Part shown: positions 1 through 5,655 of the stretch, in pieces
How positions within the stretch are numbered: position 1 is the stretch's first letter
How the letters are laid out: every line of letters begins with the position of its first letter
Assembly: GCA_947452325.1 (NCBI GenBank)
Contig: CANGCZ010000115.1
Location: 1 to 5,655 of the forward strand
DNA length: 5,655 bases
Origin: Comamonadaceae bacterium
Lineage (GTDB): Bacteria; Pseudomonadota; Gammaproteobacteria; Burkholderiales; Burkholderiaceae_C
Reading direction: 5' to 3'
Position numbers and translations under genes: made by a program
Notes under the pieces: generated by a model
Seen by the model: the letters and a program-made list of their open reading frames with translations, nothing else
Databases searched by the model: none
What the model was told of the DNA's origin: nothing

Positions 1-1577
1 AGCGCCGCTTGTTTATTACCCATGCGGAATTCCACCCAGCCCAGGCTGTCGGTGATCATCGGGTCTTCAGGGGAGTATTCAAGCGCTTTGACGATCAAAG
101 CACGGGCTTCGGGCAAACGCATATTGCGATCTGCCAAGGCATAGCCCAAGGCGTTGTAGGCGTGTTGAAAGTCGGGGTTGGCGGCAATGATGCTGCGCAG
201 CAACTTTTCCATCTCGTCCATGCGATTGATTTTTTCAGCAGCCATGGCCACTTCGTAGCGCAAGTCCAAGTCATCTGGCTCACCCTTGCTGGCCTTGAGC
301 AAGACCTGGTAAGCCTGTTCATACATCTTGTATTCGCGAAGCAGTTGCAATTCTGCTTGCATGCGTATGCGTTTTTCTTGTTGAGTGTTGTGCGGCAATT
401 CGGCCAGCAAAGCCCGTGCTTTGGCCATGTCGCCGCGGCTGGCCAGCATGTTGGCGCGTTGAATTTGTACTTGGGCCAAGGCCTCGGGGTCATCGATTTT
501 GTTGAGCCAGGCTTCTGCCTCAGCCGTTTTTTTCTGGTTGTTGGCGATCTTGGACAACATCAAATAAGCCTGTGACAGCCTGGCATCTTCTTTGTTTTTT
601 TCCAACTCTATAAAGCGCAGCAAAGCCTGCTGAGCTTCGGTGTCTTTGCCGAGTTCAACCCACAATGCCCCTTGCACCAGCCAGGCCTCGCTGAAGGCGG
701 GGTGGGATTTGTTAAGAGCTTGTAAAAGTTCGCTGGCATCAAGTAAGCGACGGGCGTCGATGAGCACGCGCGCATAAGTCAGGCGCATGGTGGGCGGTGA
801 ATCCGGCGTGAGTATGCGTTTCAATACCGGTTCAGCTTCAGTCATGCCCAGCGACAACAGTTCCAGTGCCAAAAACCCTGGCTCTAAGGCCTTGGGATCA
901 GCGGCAATGGCCTTGTCAATGGTTTCAAGTGCTTCAGGTAATTTTTTGGCCGCTACCCGCATGCGACCTATGGTTGTCCAGCTTGCTGCTGCTGTGGCCG
1001 GTTTGTCGACAAACGGCACCAGCGCCTGCTCGACCACGGCAGTGGCGAGTTCTGGGTCTTTGGCTTGGGCGAATATTTGAGGCAAGCCGTTGATCAACAT
1101 CACTTGCTCGGCTTCCGGCGCCAGTTGAACGTAGCTGCGCAGCGGCATCAGGCTTTCTGCCAACTGATTCAAAGCAACCAGAATTTGCAGTACGTAACGG
1201 TTGGCGTCCCGAGACAAGGGAAAGGCTTTTTTCCAGGCCTTGGCGCCGTCAAGCGCAGCAGTGCCATTGCGCGAGTTCAAAGCCACGTCAACCGCGCGTT
1301 TGTACAATCCTTCATCGCCAGTTTTGCGCGCTGCTTCCAGCAGCAGCGAATAAGCAGCGCCCGGATCGCCTTGACTGGCTTGCAGTTCGCCCAGCATGAT
1401 CAGCAAAGTGGTGTCTGCGTTCAAGTTGGAGTTGCGAATGACCTCTGGCTTGTCAGCGGTGTTTTCACTGTTCGTGTCTGCCGACCAGACTGGCTGCAGT
1501 CCGGCTCCAAGCAACAAAAGGAATGCAAATCCGGCTTTGGCGCAGGGCGAATGAATCAGGCGTTTAGAAGTAATCAT
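1..1577 (-). CDS. Exported TPR-repeat protein, C-terminus cut by window edge
   Basis: The minus-strand frame is open from the ATG at 1577-1575 to the window edge (525 codons plus 2 nt, no stop), so the C-terminus is missing. An in-frame TGA lies directly before this ATG, making it the first possible start. Residues 1-32 look like a Sec signal peptide: basic start (MITSKR), hydrophobic core (AFLLLLGAG), and a plausible signal peptidase I cut after V-W-S at 30-32. There is no lipobox cysteine, so a soluble periplasmic or envelope-associated protein is inferred. The rest is helical and Ala/Leu-rich with TPR-like pairs. The clearest are near 466-525, with NALGYALADR, then EARALIVKALEYSPEDP, then DSLGWVEFRMGN, the typical end of large proteobacterial TPR proteins. 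TPRs mediate protein-protein contacts; no catalytic domain is visible. It diverges from mutM across 39 bp. Confident as a TPR protein; exact function unknown. Confidence 0.9.
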   Translation of the reverse strand, partial: MITSKRLIHSPCAKAGFAFLLLLGAGLQPVWSADTNSENTADKPEVIRNSNLNADTTLLIMLGELQASQGDPGAAYSLLLEAARKTGDEGLYKRAVDVALNSRNGTAALDGAKAWKKAFPLSRDANRYVLQILVALNQLAESLMPLRSYVQLAPEAEQVMLINGLPQIFAQAKDPELATAVVEQALVPFVDKPATAAASWTTIGRMRVAAKKLPEALETIDKAIAADPKALEPGFLALELLSLGMTEAEPVLKRILTPDSPPTMRLTYARVLIDARRLLDASELLQALNKSHPAFSEAWLVQGALWVELGKDTEAQQALLRFIELEKNKEDARLSQAYLMLSKIANNQKKTAEAEAWLNKIDDPEALAQVQIQRANMLASRGDMAKARALLAELPHNTQQEKRIRMQAELQLLREYKMYEQAYQVLLKASKGEPDDLDLRYEVAMAAEKINRMDEMEKLLRSIIAANPDFQHAYNALGYALADRNMRLPEARALIVKALEYSPEDPMITDSLGWVEFRMGNKQAA

Positions 1578-1588
1578 TCAGGAATGAT
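1573..1588. repeat. 16-bp inverted repeat over the TPR start codon
   Basis: This is a perfect 7-bp inverted repeat with a 2-nt centre, ATCATTC-AG-GAATGAT. The left arm contains the TPR start codon (1575-1577) and the right arm overlaps the candidate -10 elements of both strands. It could be a dimeric regulator's operator, or a small hairpin (6 bp, 4-nt loop) in the TPR mRNA that hides its ATG. It could also be chance in an AT-rich gap. No regulator family is recognised from the motif. Confidence 0.4.
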
Positions 1589-1589
1589 A
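1584..1589 (-). promoter_or_regulatory. Possible -10 element for the TPR gene
   Basis: On the minus strand these bases read TATCAT, matching 5 of 6 bases of TATAAT, and they overlap the mutM -10 candidate on the other strand. No convincing -35 is present at 16-18 bp spacing. If this were the real -10, transcription would begin at or next to the TPR start codon at 1577, giving an almost leaderless mRNA. The alternative is a promoter further upstream, inside mutM. Weak support. Confidence 0.2.
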
Positions 1590-1616
1590 ATCCCAGACAC
1601 AAGATGAATGCGCCGC

Positions 1617-2432
1617 ATGCCTGAATTACCCGAAGTTGAAGTCACCCGGCTGAGTTTTGCCTCAGCGATCGCCGGTGCAAGCATTGTGGCGTTGCGACTG
1701 GGCCAGCCCTTGCGCTGGCCTTTGGGCTGTGATCCTGGCATGCTCACAGGCCGACAAGTCTTGCAGGTCAGGCGACGCGGTAAGTACTTGCTTATTGATT
1801 TGTCCAAGGGCATGTTGATGCTTCACTTAGGCATGTCAGGTTCGCTTTCTTTTGGGCCGGCCGGTCTGGCTGCCGGCAAACACGACCATGTCGATCTGTT
1901 GACTGACCGTGGTTTGTTGCGCTTGCATGACCCCAGACGTTTCGGCGCTTTGGTGTATGCGGACAACGAAAATGACGCTGTGGCGCAGAAGTTACTCGGC
2001 CATTTGGGCGTGGAGCCGCTGAGTGATGGTTTTGACCCCGCCTTGTTTGCCAAAGATTTGAAGAAAAAAAACGCGCCGATCAAACAGGTGTTGCTAGCAG
2101 GTGAGTTGGTGGTGGGGGTGGGTAATATTTACGCCAGCGAAGCCTTGTTTCTGGCCGGTATCCGCCCGACCACGCGTGCCTCGCGCATCAGCAAGCCACG
2201 TGCCTTCAAGCTTCACGGTGCGATTCGGGATGTGTTGGCGCGCGCCGTGGCCCAAGGCGGCAGCACTTTGCGTGATTTTTCTAACGCCCAGGGGCAAAAC
2301 GGTTATTTTCAATTGCAAGCCAATGTGTATGACCGCGCAGGCCAGCCATGCCGTGTGTGTAATGCGCCTATCAAGCGACTGGTACAAGGCCAACGATCGA
2401 CGTTTTATTGCCCTGTATGCCAAAAACCATGA
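1617..2432 (+). CDS. mutM: Formamidopyrimidine-DNA glycosylase (Fpg/MutM)
   Basis: This bifunctional base-excision repair enzyme removes 8-oxoguanine and FAPy lesions from DNA, then cuts the abasic site by beta/delta elimination. The start is set by chemistry: the nucleophile is the proline exposed after Met removal, so the protein must begin MPELPEVE. The ATG at 1608 would add MRR before it and block that proline. The 271 residues are the usual family length. Visible motifs are P2 and E3 (catalytic), K56 in RRRGKYLL, HLGMSGSL (70-77) with M73 of the lesion-side loop, DPRRFG (105-110), and the helix-two-turn-helix segment around VVGVGNIYASE with N170. A C-terminal zinc finger has C245, C248, C265 and C268 (CX2C-X16-CX2C) with the DNA-contacting R260. 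Its stop overlaps the mutY start by 4 nt. No strong Shine-Dalgarno sequence precedes the ATG. Confidence 0.98.
   Translation: MPELPEVEVTRLSFASAIAGASIVALRLGQPLRWPLGCDPGMLTGRQVLQVRRRGKYLLIDLSKGMLMLHLGMSGSLSFGPAGLAAGKHDHVDLLTDRGLLRLHDPRRFGALVYADNENDAVAQKLLGHLGVEPLSDGFDPALFAKDLKKKNAPIKQVLLAGELVVGVGNIYASEALFLAGIRPTTRASRISKPRAFKLHGAIRDVLARAVAQGGSTLRDFSNAQGQNGYFQLQANVYDRAGQPCRVCNAPIKRLVQGQRSTFYCPVCQKP
2064..2071 (+). repeat. A8 homopolymer in mutM
   Basis: Eight consecutive A's encode part of Lys-Lys-Lys-Asn at residues 149-152, before the helix-two-turn-helix region. E. coli MutM also has three lysines here, so the protein sequence largely explains the run. Slippage by one base would truncate the protein before its helix-two-turn-helix and zinc finger. 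Confidence 0.9.
2429..2432 (+). other. ATGA stop/start overlap joining mutM and mutY
   Basis: The mutM TGA (2430-2432) overlaps the mutY ATG (2429-2431). No Shine-Dalgarno sequence is evident upstream, which suits translational coupling by ribosome reinitiation and one shared mRNA. Confidence 0.85.
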
Positions 2433-3454
2433 GTCCGTTTGCCAAGCGCTTGGTTGATTGGCAGCGCTTGTATGGGCGGCACGATTTGCCTTGGCAAAAC
2501 ACGCGCGACCCTTACCGCGTGTGGTTGTCTGAAATCATGTTGCAGCAAACACAGGTCGTGACTGTGATGGGCTATTACCAGCGATTTTTGTCGGCTTTTC
2601 CTGATGTTCAAGCATTAGCCGCAGCACACTTGGACCAGGTGTTAGGTTTGTGGAGTGGTCTGGGTTATTACAGCCGGGCGCGAAACCTTCACGCATGCGC
2701 CCAGCAAGTGGTCACCGAATTTGCAGGCGTGTTTCCTCAGCGTGTCGAGCAATTACAAACACTCAAAGGCATAGGCCCTTCGACAGCAGCGGCGATTGCC
2801 TCGTTGTGTTTTGAGCAGCGTGTCGCGATTTTGGACGGCAATGTCAAGCGCGTGTTGACCAGACATCAAGGCTTTGCGCTGGATGTGTCTTCGTCGGCGA
2901 ATGAAAAAAAACTCCAAGCCGTGGCAGATGCTTGCTTGCCTTTAAACGAGTCGGACATGCCTTCCTATACCCAGGGCATCATGGATTTGGGTGCGACTTT
3001 GTGTACGCGTTCTGCGCCGGCTTGTGTGCGTTGTCCTGTGCGCGCGGACTGCGTGGCGTTCGCCGGTGCCAATCCCGGCGATTACCCGGTGAAAACACGA
3101 AAAATCAAACGCAGTTCGCAAAGTGTGTGGTTATTGTGTGCCAGTACGTCAGCAGGCGACGTTTGGTTGCAACAGCGTCCGGCCAAAGGTGTGTGGGCCA
3201 GTTTGTTTACCCAGCCATTGTTTGAATCAGAAGAACAATTGCGCGAGGCGGTTCCTCAACAACTGCGTCAGCAACTGAGGTCAGAGCCCGCGTTTGTTCA
3301 TGTGTTGACCCACAAGGACTTGCATTTGCATCCCTGCTATTTGGTGTTGCCAAACAAGACAGCTTTTGGCGAGGGCGCTTGGTACAGCGCCGCGCAATGG
3401 CCGGTTATGGGACTGCCAGCGCCGGTGCGTCAATTGCTGGCGCAAAAGCCTTAA
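2429..3454 (+). CDS. mutY: Adenine DNA glycosylase MutY
   Basis: MutY removes adenine misinserted opposite 8-oxoguanine, preventing G:C to T:A transversions, and so complements MutM upstream. From the ATG at 2429 it has 341 residues, close to the roughly 350 of E. coli MutY. An in-frame ATG at 2417 would add four residues, but the ATGA junction and the alignment of MSPFAKRLVDWQ to the family start favour 2429. Motifs in order: the catalytic Glu E35 in SEIMLQQTQV, GLWSGLGYYSRARNL (73-87), the helix-hairpin-helix around LKGIGPSTAAAI (112-123), and the catalytic Asp D136 in ILDGNVKR. The 4Fe-4S ligands are C192, C199, C202 and C208 (CX6CX2CX5C). After YPVKTRK (219-225) comes the MutT-like domain that reads 8-oxoG, with LTHKDLHLHP at 293-302 where E. 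coli has an FSH loop. It converges on rapZ with overlapping stops. Confidence 0.98.
   Translation: MSPFAKRLVDWQRLYGRHDLPWQNTRDPYRVWLSEIMLQQTQVVTVMGYYQRFLSAFPDVQALAAAHLDQVLGLWSGLGYYSRARNLHACAQQVVTEFAGVFPQRVEQLQTLKGIGPSTAAAIASLCFEQRVAILDGNVKRVLTRHQGFALDVSSSANEKKLQAVADACLPLNESDMPSYTQGIMDLGATLCTRSAPACVRCPVRADCVAFAGANPGDYPVKTRKIKRSSQSVWLLCASTSAGDVWLQQRPAKGVWASLFTQPLFESEEQLREAVPQQLRQQLRSEPAFVHVLTHKDLHLHPCYLVLPNKTAFGEGAWYSAAQWPVMGLPAPVRQLLAQKP
2904..2911 (+). repeat. A8 homopolymer in mutY
   Basis: Eight A's encode the end of Glu159 plus Lys160-Lys161, between the catalytic Asp136 and the iron-sulfur cysteines. A one-base slip would remove the cluster and the 8-oxoG recognition domain. It matches the A8 in mutM in length; I saw no run longer than 7 elsewhere in the window. 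Confidence 0.9.
3451..3454. other. Tail-to-tail overlap of mutY and rapZ stop codons
   Basis: The palindrome TTAA supplies the mutY TAA on the plus strand (3452-3454) and the rapZ TAA on the minus strand (3451-3453). The convergent genes therefore overlap by 4 bp. No hairpin plus T-run is visible on either strand nearby, so transcripts may run into the opposite gene or stop by Rho. Confidence 0.95.
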
Positions 3455-4320
3455 GCAGCGTCCAGTTCTCTGTGGCGTTTCAGGCTGACCCAAGCCTTGC
3501 TGTATCGAAGTTGTAAACGTTCAACCAGGTAGACCGAGCGATGTTGTCCTCCCGTGCAACCGATGGCCACAGTGACATAGCTGCGGTGGTCTTGCTTGAG
3601 TGAAGGCAACCAGTGGTCTAAAAAATCTGCGATTTGGTTTTCCATGGCCAACACCGGTGCGTGTTGACCCAGCCAAGCGGCGACCGCTGCGTCGCGCCCG
3701 GTTTGGTCTTTCAGCCCCGCTTCGTAATGCGGGTTGGGCAACATGCGCACATCAAACACAAAATCGGCATGTACCGGGATACCGCGCTTGAACGCAAACG
3801 ACTCAAACATCAAAGTCAATTGAGAACCGGCAGCCGTGACCAAATCGTGGATATAGCTTTGCAGTTTGCTCGCGCGCAGTTGGCTGGTGTCAATGATGTG
3901 GGATTCTTCACGCAAATCAGCGAGCAACTGGCGTTCGAGTTCGATGGCGTTCATCAAGTCTCTGGCGCTTTGCGTACCGTCAGAAGAAGCATGAGACAGC
4001 GGATGGTTGCGCCGGGTTTCTGAAAAACGGCGCAGCAAGGTGTCTGAGCCCGCGTCCAGAAACAGCAGTTTCACATTGACATCCTGTTTGCGTAAATCTG
4101 CCAGTTGCGCGGGCACGGTATGCAAGGCGTTGGCGCTTCGCACATCCATGGCGATAGCCACTTTGGTGGTTTGCTTACGGTCTTCGAGCTGCACAAAAGG
4201 CATCAGCAATTCGGGCGGTAAATTGTCTACGCAGTAATAGCCAGCGTCTTCCAAAGCGTGCAAGGCGATGGACTTGCCCGAACCGGCCATGCCGGTGATC
4301 AGCACGAGTTCGCGTTTCAT
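3451..4320 (-). CDS. rapZ: RapZ family nucleotide-binding regulator (YhbJ/UPF0042)
   Basis: RapZ is a cytoplasmic P-loop protein. In E. coli it binds glucosamine-6-phosphate and delivers the GlmZ small RNA to RNase E, controlling glucosamine-6-phosphate synthase. The 289 residues compare with 284 in E. coli. The N-terminal domain has a Walker A GMAGSGKS (10-17), then AGYYCVDNLPPELL (26-39), a DVRS motif (59-62) and RRFSETRRNHPL (97-108). The C-terminal domain has FKRGIPVHADFVFDVRMLPN (177-196), followed by the conserved PHY (197-199), and GCTGGQHRSV (254-263), corresponding to the E. coli ligand-binding region. The end carries a basic KRHR (281-284), reminiscent of the RNA-binding basic tail of E. 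coli RapZ. GlmZ is known from enterobacteria, so the partner here is uncertain. The ATG overlaps the recN stop, which suggests coupled expression. In many proteobacteria rapZ sits with ptsN or hprK; neither is in this window. Confidence 0.96.
   Translation of the reverse strand: MKRELVLITGMAGSGKSIALHALEDAGYYCVDNLPPELLMPFVQLEDRKQTTKVAIAMDVRSANALHTVPAQLADLRKQDVNVKLLFLDAGSDTLLRRFSETRRNHPLSHASSDGTQSARDLMNAIELERQLLADLREESHIIDTSQLRASKLQSYIHDLVTAAGSQLTLMFESFAFKRGIPVHADFVFDVRMLPNPHYEAGLKDQTGRDAAVAAWLGQHAPVLAMENQIADFLDHWLPSLKQDHRSYVTVAIGCTGGQHRSVYLVERLQLRYSKAWVSLKRHRELDAA
4317..4320 (-). other. ATGA stop/start overlap joining recN and rapZ
   Basis: On the minus strand the recN TGA (4319-4317) overlaps the rapZ ATG (4320-4318). 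The preceding bases read CCGCCAAAAC, with no Shine-Dalgarno sequence, so rapZ translation probably depends on ribosomes finishing recN. Confidence 0.85.
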
Positions 4321-5655
4321 GTTTTGGCGGCCCGGGGCTTGGCTTTGGCGGGATTGGCGCTTGCCATGGTTTGCAGCATTTCGCGCGCATGCGCGTGGGT
4401 GGTGTCAGACAGGCGTTCGCCGCCCAGCATGCGGGCGATTTCGCTGACACGCTGTTCACCGGTGACGGTTTCGACAGCGCTGAAACTGCCTTGTTTGTCA
4501 GATTGTTTGGACACCACCCAGTGGTTGTCTGCACAAGCTGCCACTTGCGGCAAATGGGTGACGGCCATGACTTGGCGGTCGCGCCCGAGTTGTTTCATCA
4601 AACGTCCCACAGTTTCTGCCACCGCGCCGCCGACGCCGGAATCCACCTCGTCAAAGATGAGGGTTTGTGCTGTGCCCAACTGGCTGGTAGTGACCGCAAT
4701 GGCCAGGGCAATGCGTGACAACTCACCGCCTGAGGCCACTTTGCCCACGGGGCGTGGCGTGCTCGCGGCGTGACCGGCGACCAAGAATTGGATGTCTTCC
4801 AAGCCGTGGCTGGCGGGCTCGGCGAGGTTTTCTAACGTGACTTCAAAACGCCCGCCTTGCATGCCCAGGTTTTGCATGGCGGCGGTGATGCTCGCAGCCA
4901 ATTTCGGCGCGGCGGCGGCGCGGGCTTTGCTGAGCAGTTTGGCTTGCTTCATAAAGGCCTGAGACGTGGCTTGCTCCGCTTTTTCAAGCGCAGCCAGGTC
5001 AGCTGCCGCATCGAGTTTTTGTAATTCAAGTTGCCAGCTGGCATACAAATCTGGCAGCTCGGCGGGTGTGCGTTTATAGCGGCGTGACAAAGACACCCAC
5101 AGCCCTAAGCGGGCATCCAGATCCTCCAGACCTTGCGGGTCAAGGTCGGCGCGGCGCAGCCAGGTTTGCAGGCTGTGGGCTGCGTCTTCGGTTTGTGCCA
5201 GGCATGCGGCCAATTGGTCGGCCAGTATTTGAAACTCGGGTTCGATGTGGCTTTGTTCCAGCAAAGCGTTTTGCGCATGAGTTAACCCCAGCGTCGCCGC
5301 GTTGTCTTCGCCGTTCAAGTGTTGCAAAGCCGTTTGAGCCGCTTCAATGAGTGAATGGGCGTTAGACAGGCGTGAGTGCTGGGCGTTGAGTTCATCCCAC
5401 TCATCAGCGCGAGGAGCCAGTTTATCGACTTCGCCGATCTGCCAGGCCAGGCGTTCGCGTTCTTGTTGTAACTGGTTTTGCGCCAAGCGCGCGTTGGACA
5501 AGCTTTGTTGCGCTGTGCGCCATTCGTCCCAGGCTTGTTGCAAGCTCCGCGAGTCAACACCGGCGTAGGCATCTAAGAGTCCGCGCACCGCGCTGGGTTT
5601 GGTCAGACTTTGCCAGGCGTGTTGGCCGTGAATATCGACCAGTTGATCGCCAATC
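4317..5655 (-). CDS. recN: DNA repair protein RecN, N-terminus cut by window edge
   Basis: RecN is an SMC-like ATPase that acts on DNA ends and sister-chromatid cohesion during RecA-dependent double-strand-break repair. The frame is open from the right edge to the TGA at 4319-4317 (445 visible residues). The GTG at 5588 is internal, because the frame continues upstream with QLVDIHGQHAWQSL, a conserved RecN segment. About 120-140 N-terminal residues, including Walker A, lie outside, judged from the 553-residue E. coli protein. Numbering from the first visible codon, roughly 30-230 is Gln/Ala/Leu-rich and probably coiled coil. Next come the ABC signature ASGGELSR (307-314), Walker B LIFDEVDSGVGG (332-343, D335/E336) and the H-loop THLPQVAA (366-373). 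The C-terminus ends in a short Lys/Ala/Pro-rich tail, NPAKAKPRAAKT. recN is LexA-controlled in many bacteria, but its promoter is outside the window. It is followed directly by rapZ. Confidence 0.97.
   Translation of the reverse strand, partial: IGDQLVDIHGQHAWQSLTKPSAVRGLLDAYAGVDSRSLQQAWDEWRTAQQSLSNARLAQNQLQQERERLAWQIGEVDKLAPRADEWDELNAQHSRLSNAHSLIEAAQTALQHLNGEDNAATLGLTHAQNALLEQSHIEPEFQILADQLAACLAQTEDAAHSLQTWLRRADLDPQGLEDLDARLGLWVSLSRRYKRTPAELPDLYASWQLELQKLDAAADLAALEKAEQATSQAFMKQAKLLSKARAAAAPKLAASITAAMQNLGMQGGRFEVTLENLAEPASHGLEDIQFLVAGHAASTPRPVGKVASGGELSRIALAIAVTTSQLGTAQTLIFDEVDSGVGGAVAETVGRLMKQLGRDRQVMAVTHLPQVAACADNHWVVSKQSDKQGSFSAVETVTGEQRVSEIARMLGGERLSDTTHAHAREMLQTMASANPAKAKPRAAKT

Larger units (their letters stand above)
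1563..1591 (+). promoter_or_regulatory. Candidate sigma-70 promoter for mutM-mutY
   Basis: A -10-like hexamer GATAAT (1586-1591) matches 5 of 6 bases of TATAAT. It lies 17 bp downstream of a weak -35-like TTTAGA (1563-1568, 4 of 6 bases of TTGACA). Transcription would begin near 1597-1600 and give a leader of under about 20 nt before the mutM ATG at 1617. The -35 lies inside the 5' end of the divergent TPR gene. Spacing and location are good but the match is by eye only. Confidence 0.4.

Noticed and set aside
1571..1594. Fur-box resemblance (AATGATAAT next to an ATCATT arm)
   Set aside because: The half-sites face outward from the centre, the reverse of the GATAAT...ATTATC order of a Fur box, and no iron-related gene is adjacent.
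1065..1607. A 180-codon plus-strand open frame antisense to the TPR gene, ending just before mutM
   Set aside because: The opposite frame is a complete TPR protein with signal peptide and repeat motifs. The antisense translation has no recognisable domain, and another long antisense frame (9-575) arises from the same composition bias.
3349..3370. GCCAAA...TTTGGC hairpin near the 3' end of mutY, possible rapZ terminator on the minus strand
   Set aside because: Only a 6-bp stem with a 10-nt loop, inside coding sequence, with no T-run after it on either strand.
3634..4023. Plus-strand open frame of 129 codons inside rapZ
   Set aside because: It is antisense to strongly conserved RapZ motifs, and its translation shows no domain or plausible start context.
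4384..4395. 12-bp perfect palindrome CGCGCATGCGCG in recN
   Set aside because: It encodes the conserved-looking His-Ala-Arg segment near the RecN end in GC-rich codons, occurs once, and has no regulatory context; chance is sufficient.
5032..5043. 12-bp perfect palindrome TGCCAGCTGGCA in recN
   Set aside because: Isolated, within the coiled-coil coding region, not repeated in the window and far from any start.
5586..5588. GTG at 5588 as the start of recN
   Set aside because: The frame stays open to the window edge and upstream codons encode the conserved DIHGQHA segment, so this GTG is an internal valine.

Overview
This window is an ordinary chromosomal housekeeping and DNA-repair segment, probably from a betaproteobacterium of the order Burkholderiales. 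The family may be Comamonadaceae; that is my inference from protein style, moderately high GC and gene neighbourhood, and it was not tested by a search. Coding is nearly wall to wall. Five protein genes fill the window, two of them cut by its edges, and the only true intergenic gap is 39 bp. I see no tRNA, rRNA, CRISPR array, insertion sequence, prophage or convincing intrinsic terminator.

Layout: (1) 1-1577, minus strand: an exported tetratricopeptide-repeat (TPR) protein with its N-terminus in the window and its C-terminus beyond the left edge. (2) 1578-1616: a very short divergent control region with a candidate mutM promoter, a facing -10-like element and a 16-bp inverted repeat covering the TPR start codon. 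(3) 1617-3454, plus strand: mutM (Fpg, 8-oxoguanine/FAPy glycosylase) and mutY (adenine glycosylase), joined by a 4-nt ATGA stop/start overlap. (4) 3451-5655, minus strand: recN (N-terminus beyond the right edge) followed by rapZ, also joined by an ATGA overlap. mutY and rapZ converge and overlap tail to tail by 4 bp, a single TTAA supplying both TAA stops.

Functionally, mutM and mutY form two of the three arms of the GO system against oxidised guanine: MutM excises 8-oxoG opposite C, and MutY removes A misinserted opposite 8-oxoG. RecN is an SMC-like protein of double-strand-break repair, so two repair units face each other. RapZ is a nucleotide-binding regulator known in E. coli as the RNase E adaptor for the GlmZ small RNA; its role outside enterobacteria is less clear. 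The TPR protein has a signal peptide and is probably periplasmic or envelope-associated; its exact function is unknown.

I found no candidate for a wholly new system. The points most worth a second look are the compact divergent promoter with its palindrome, the shared TTAA stop codons, the recN-rapZ coupling, an LTH tripeptide where E. coli MutY has FSH, the A8 tracts in both mutM and mutY, and the lack of clear Shine-Dalgarno sequences at all four visible starts.
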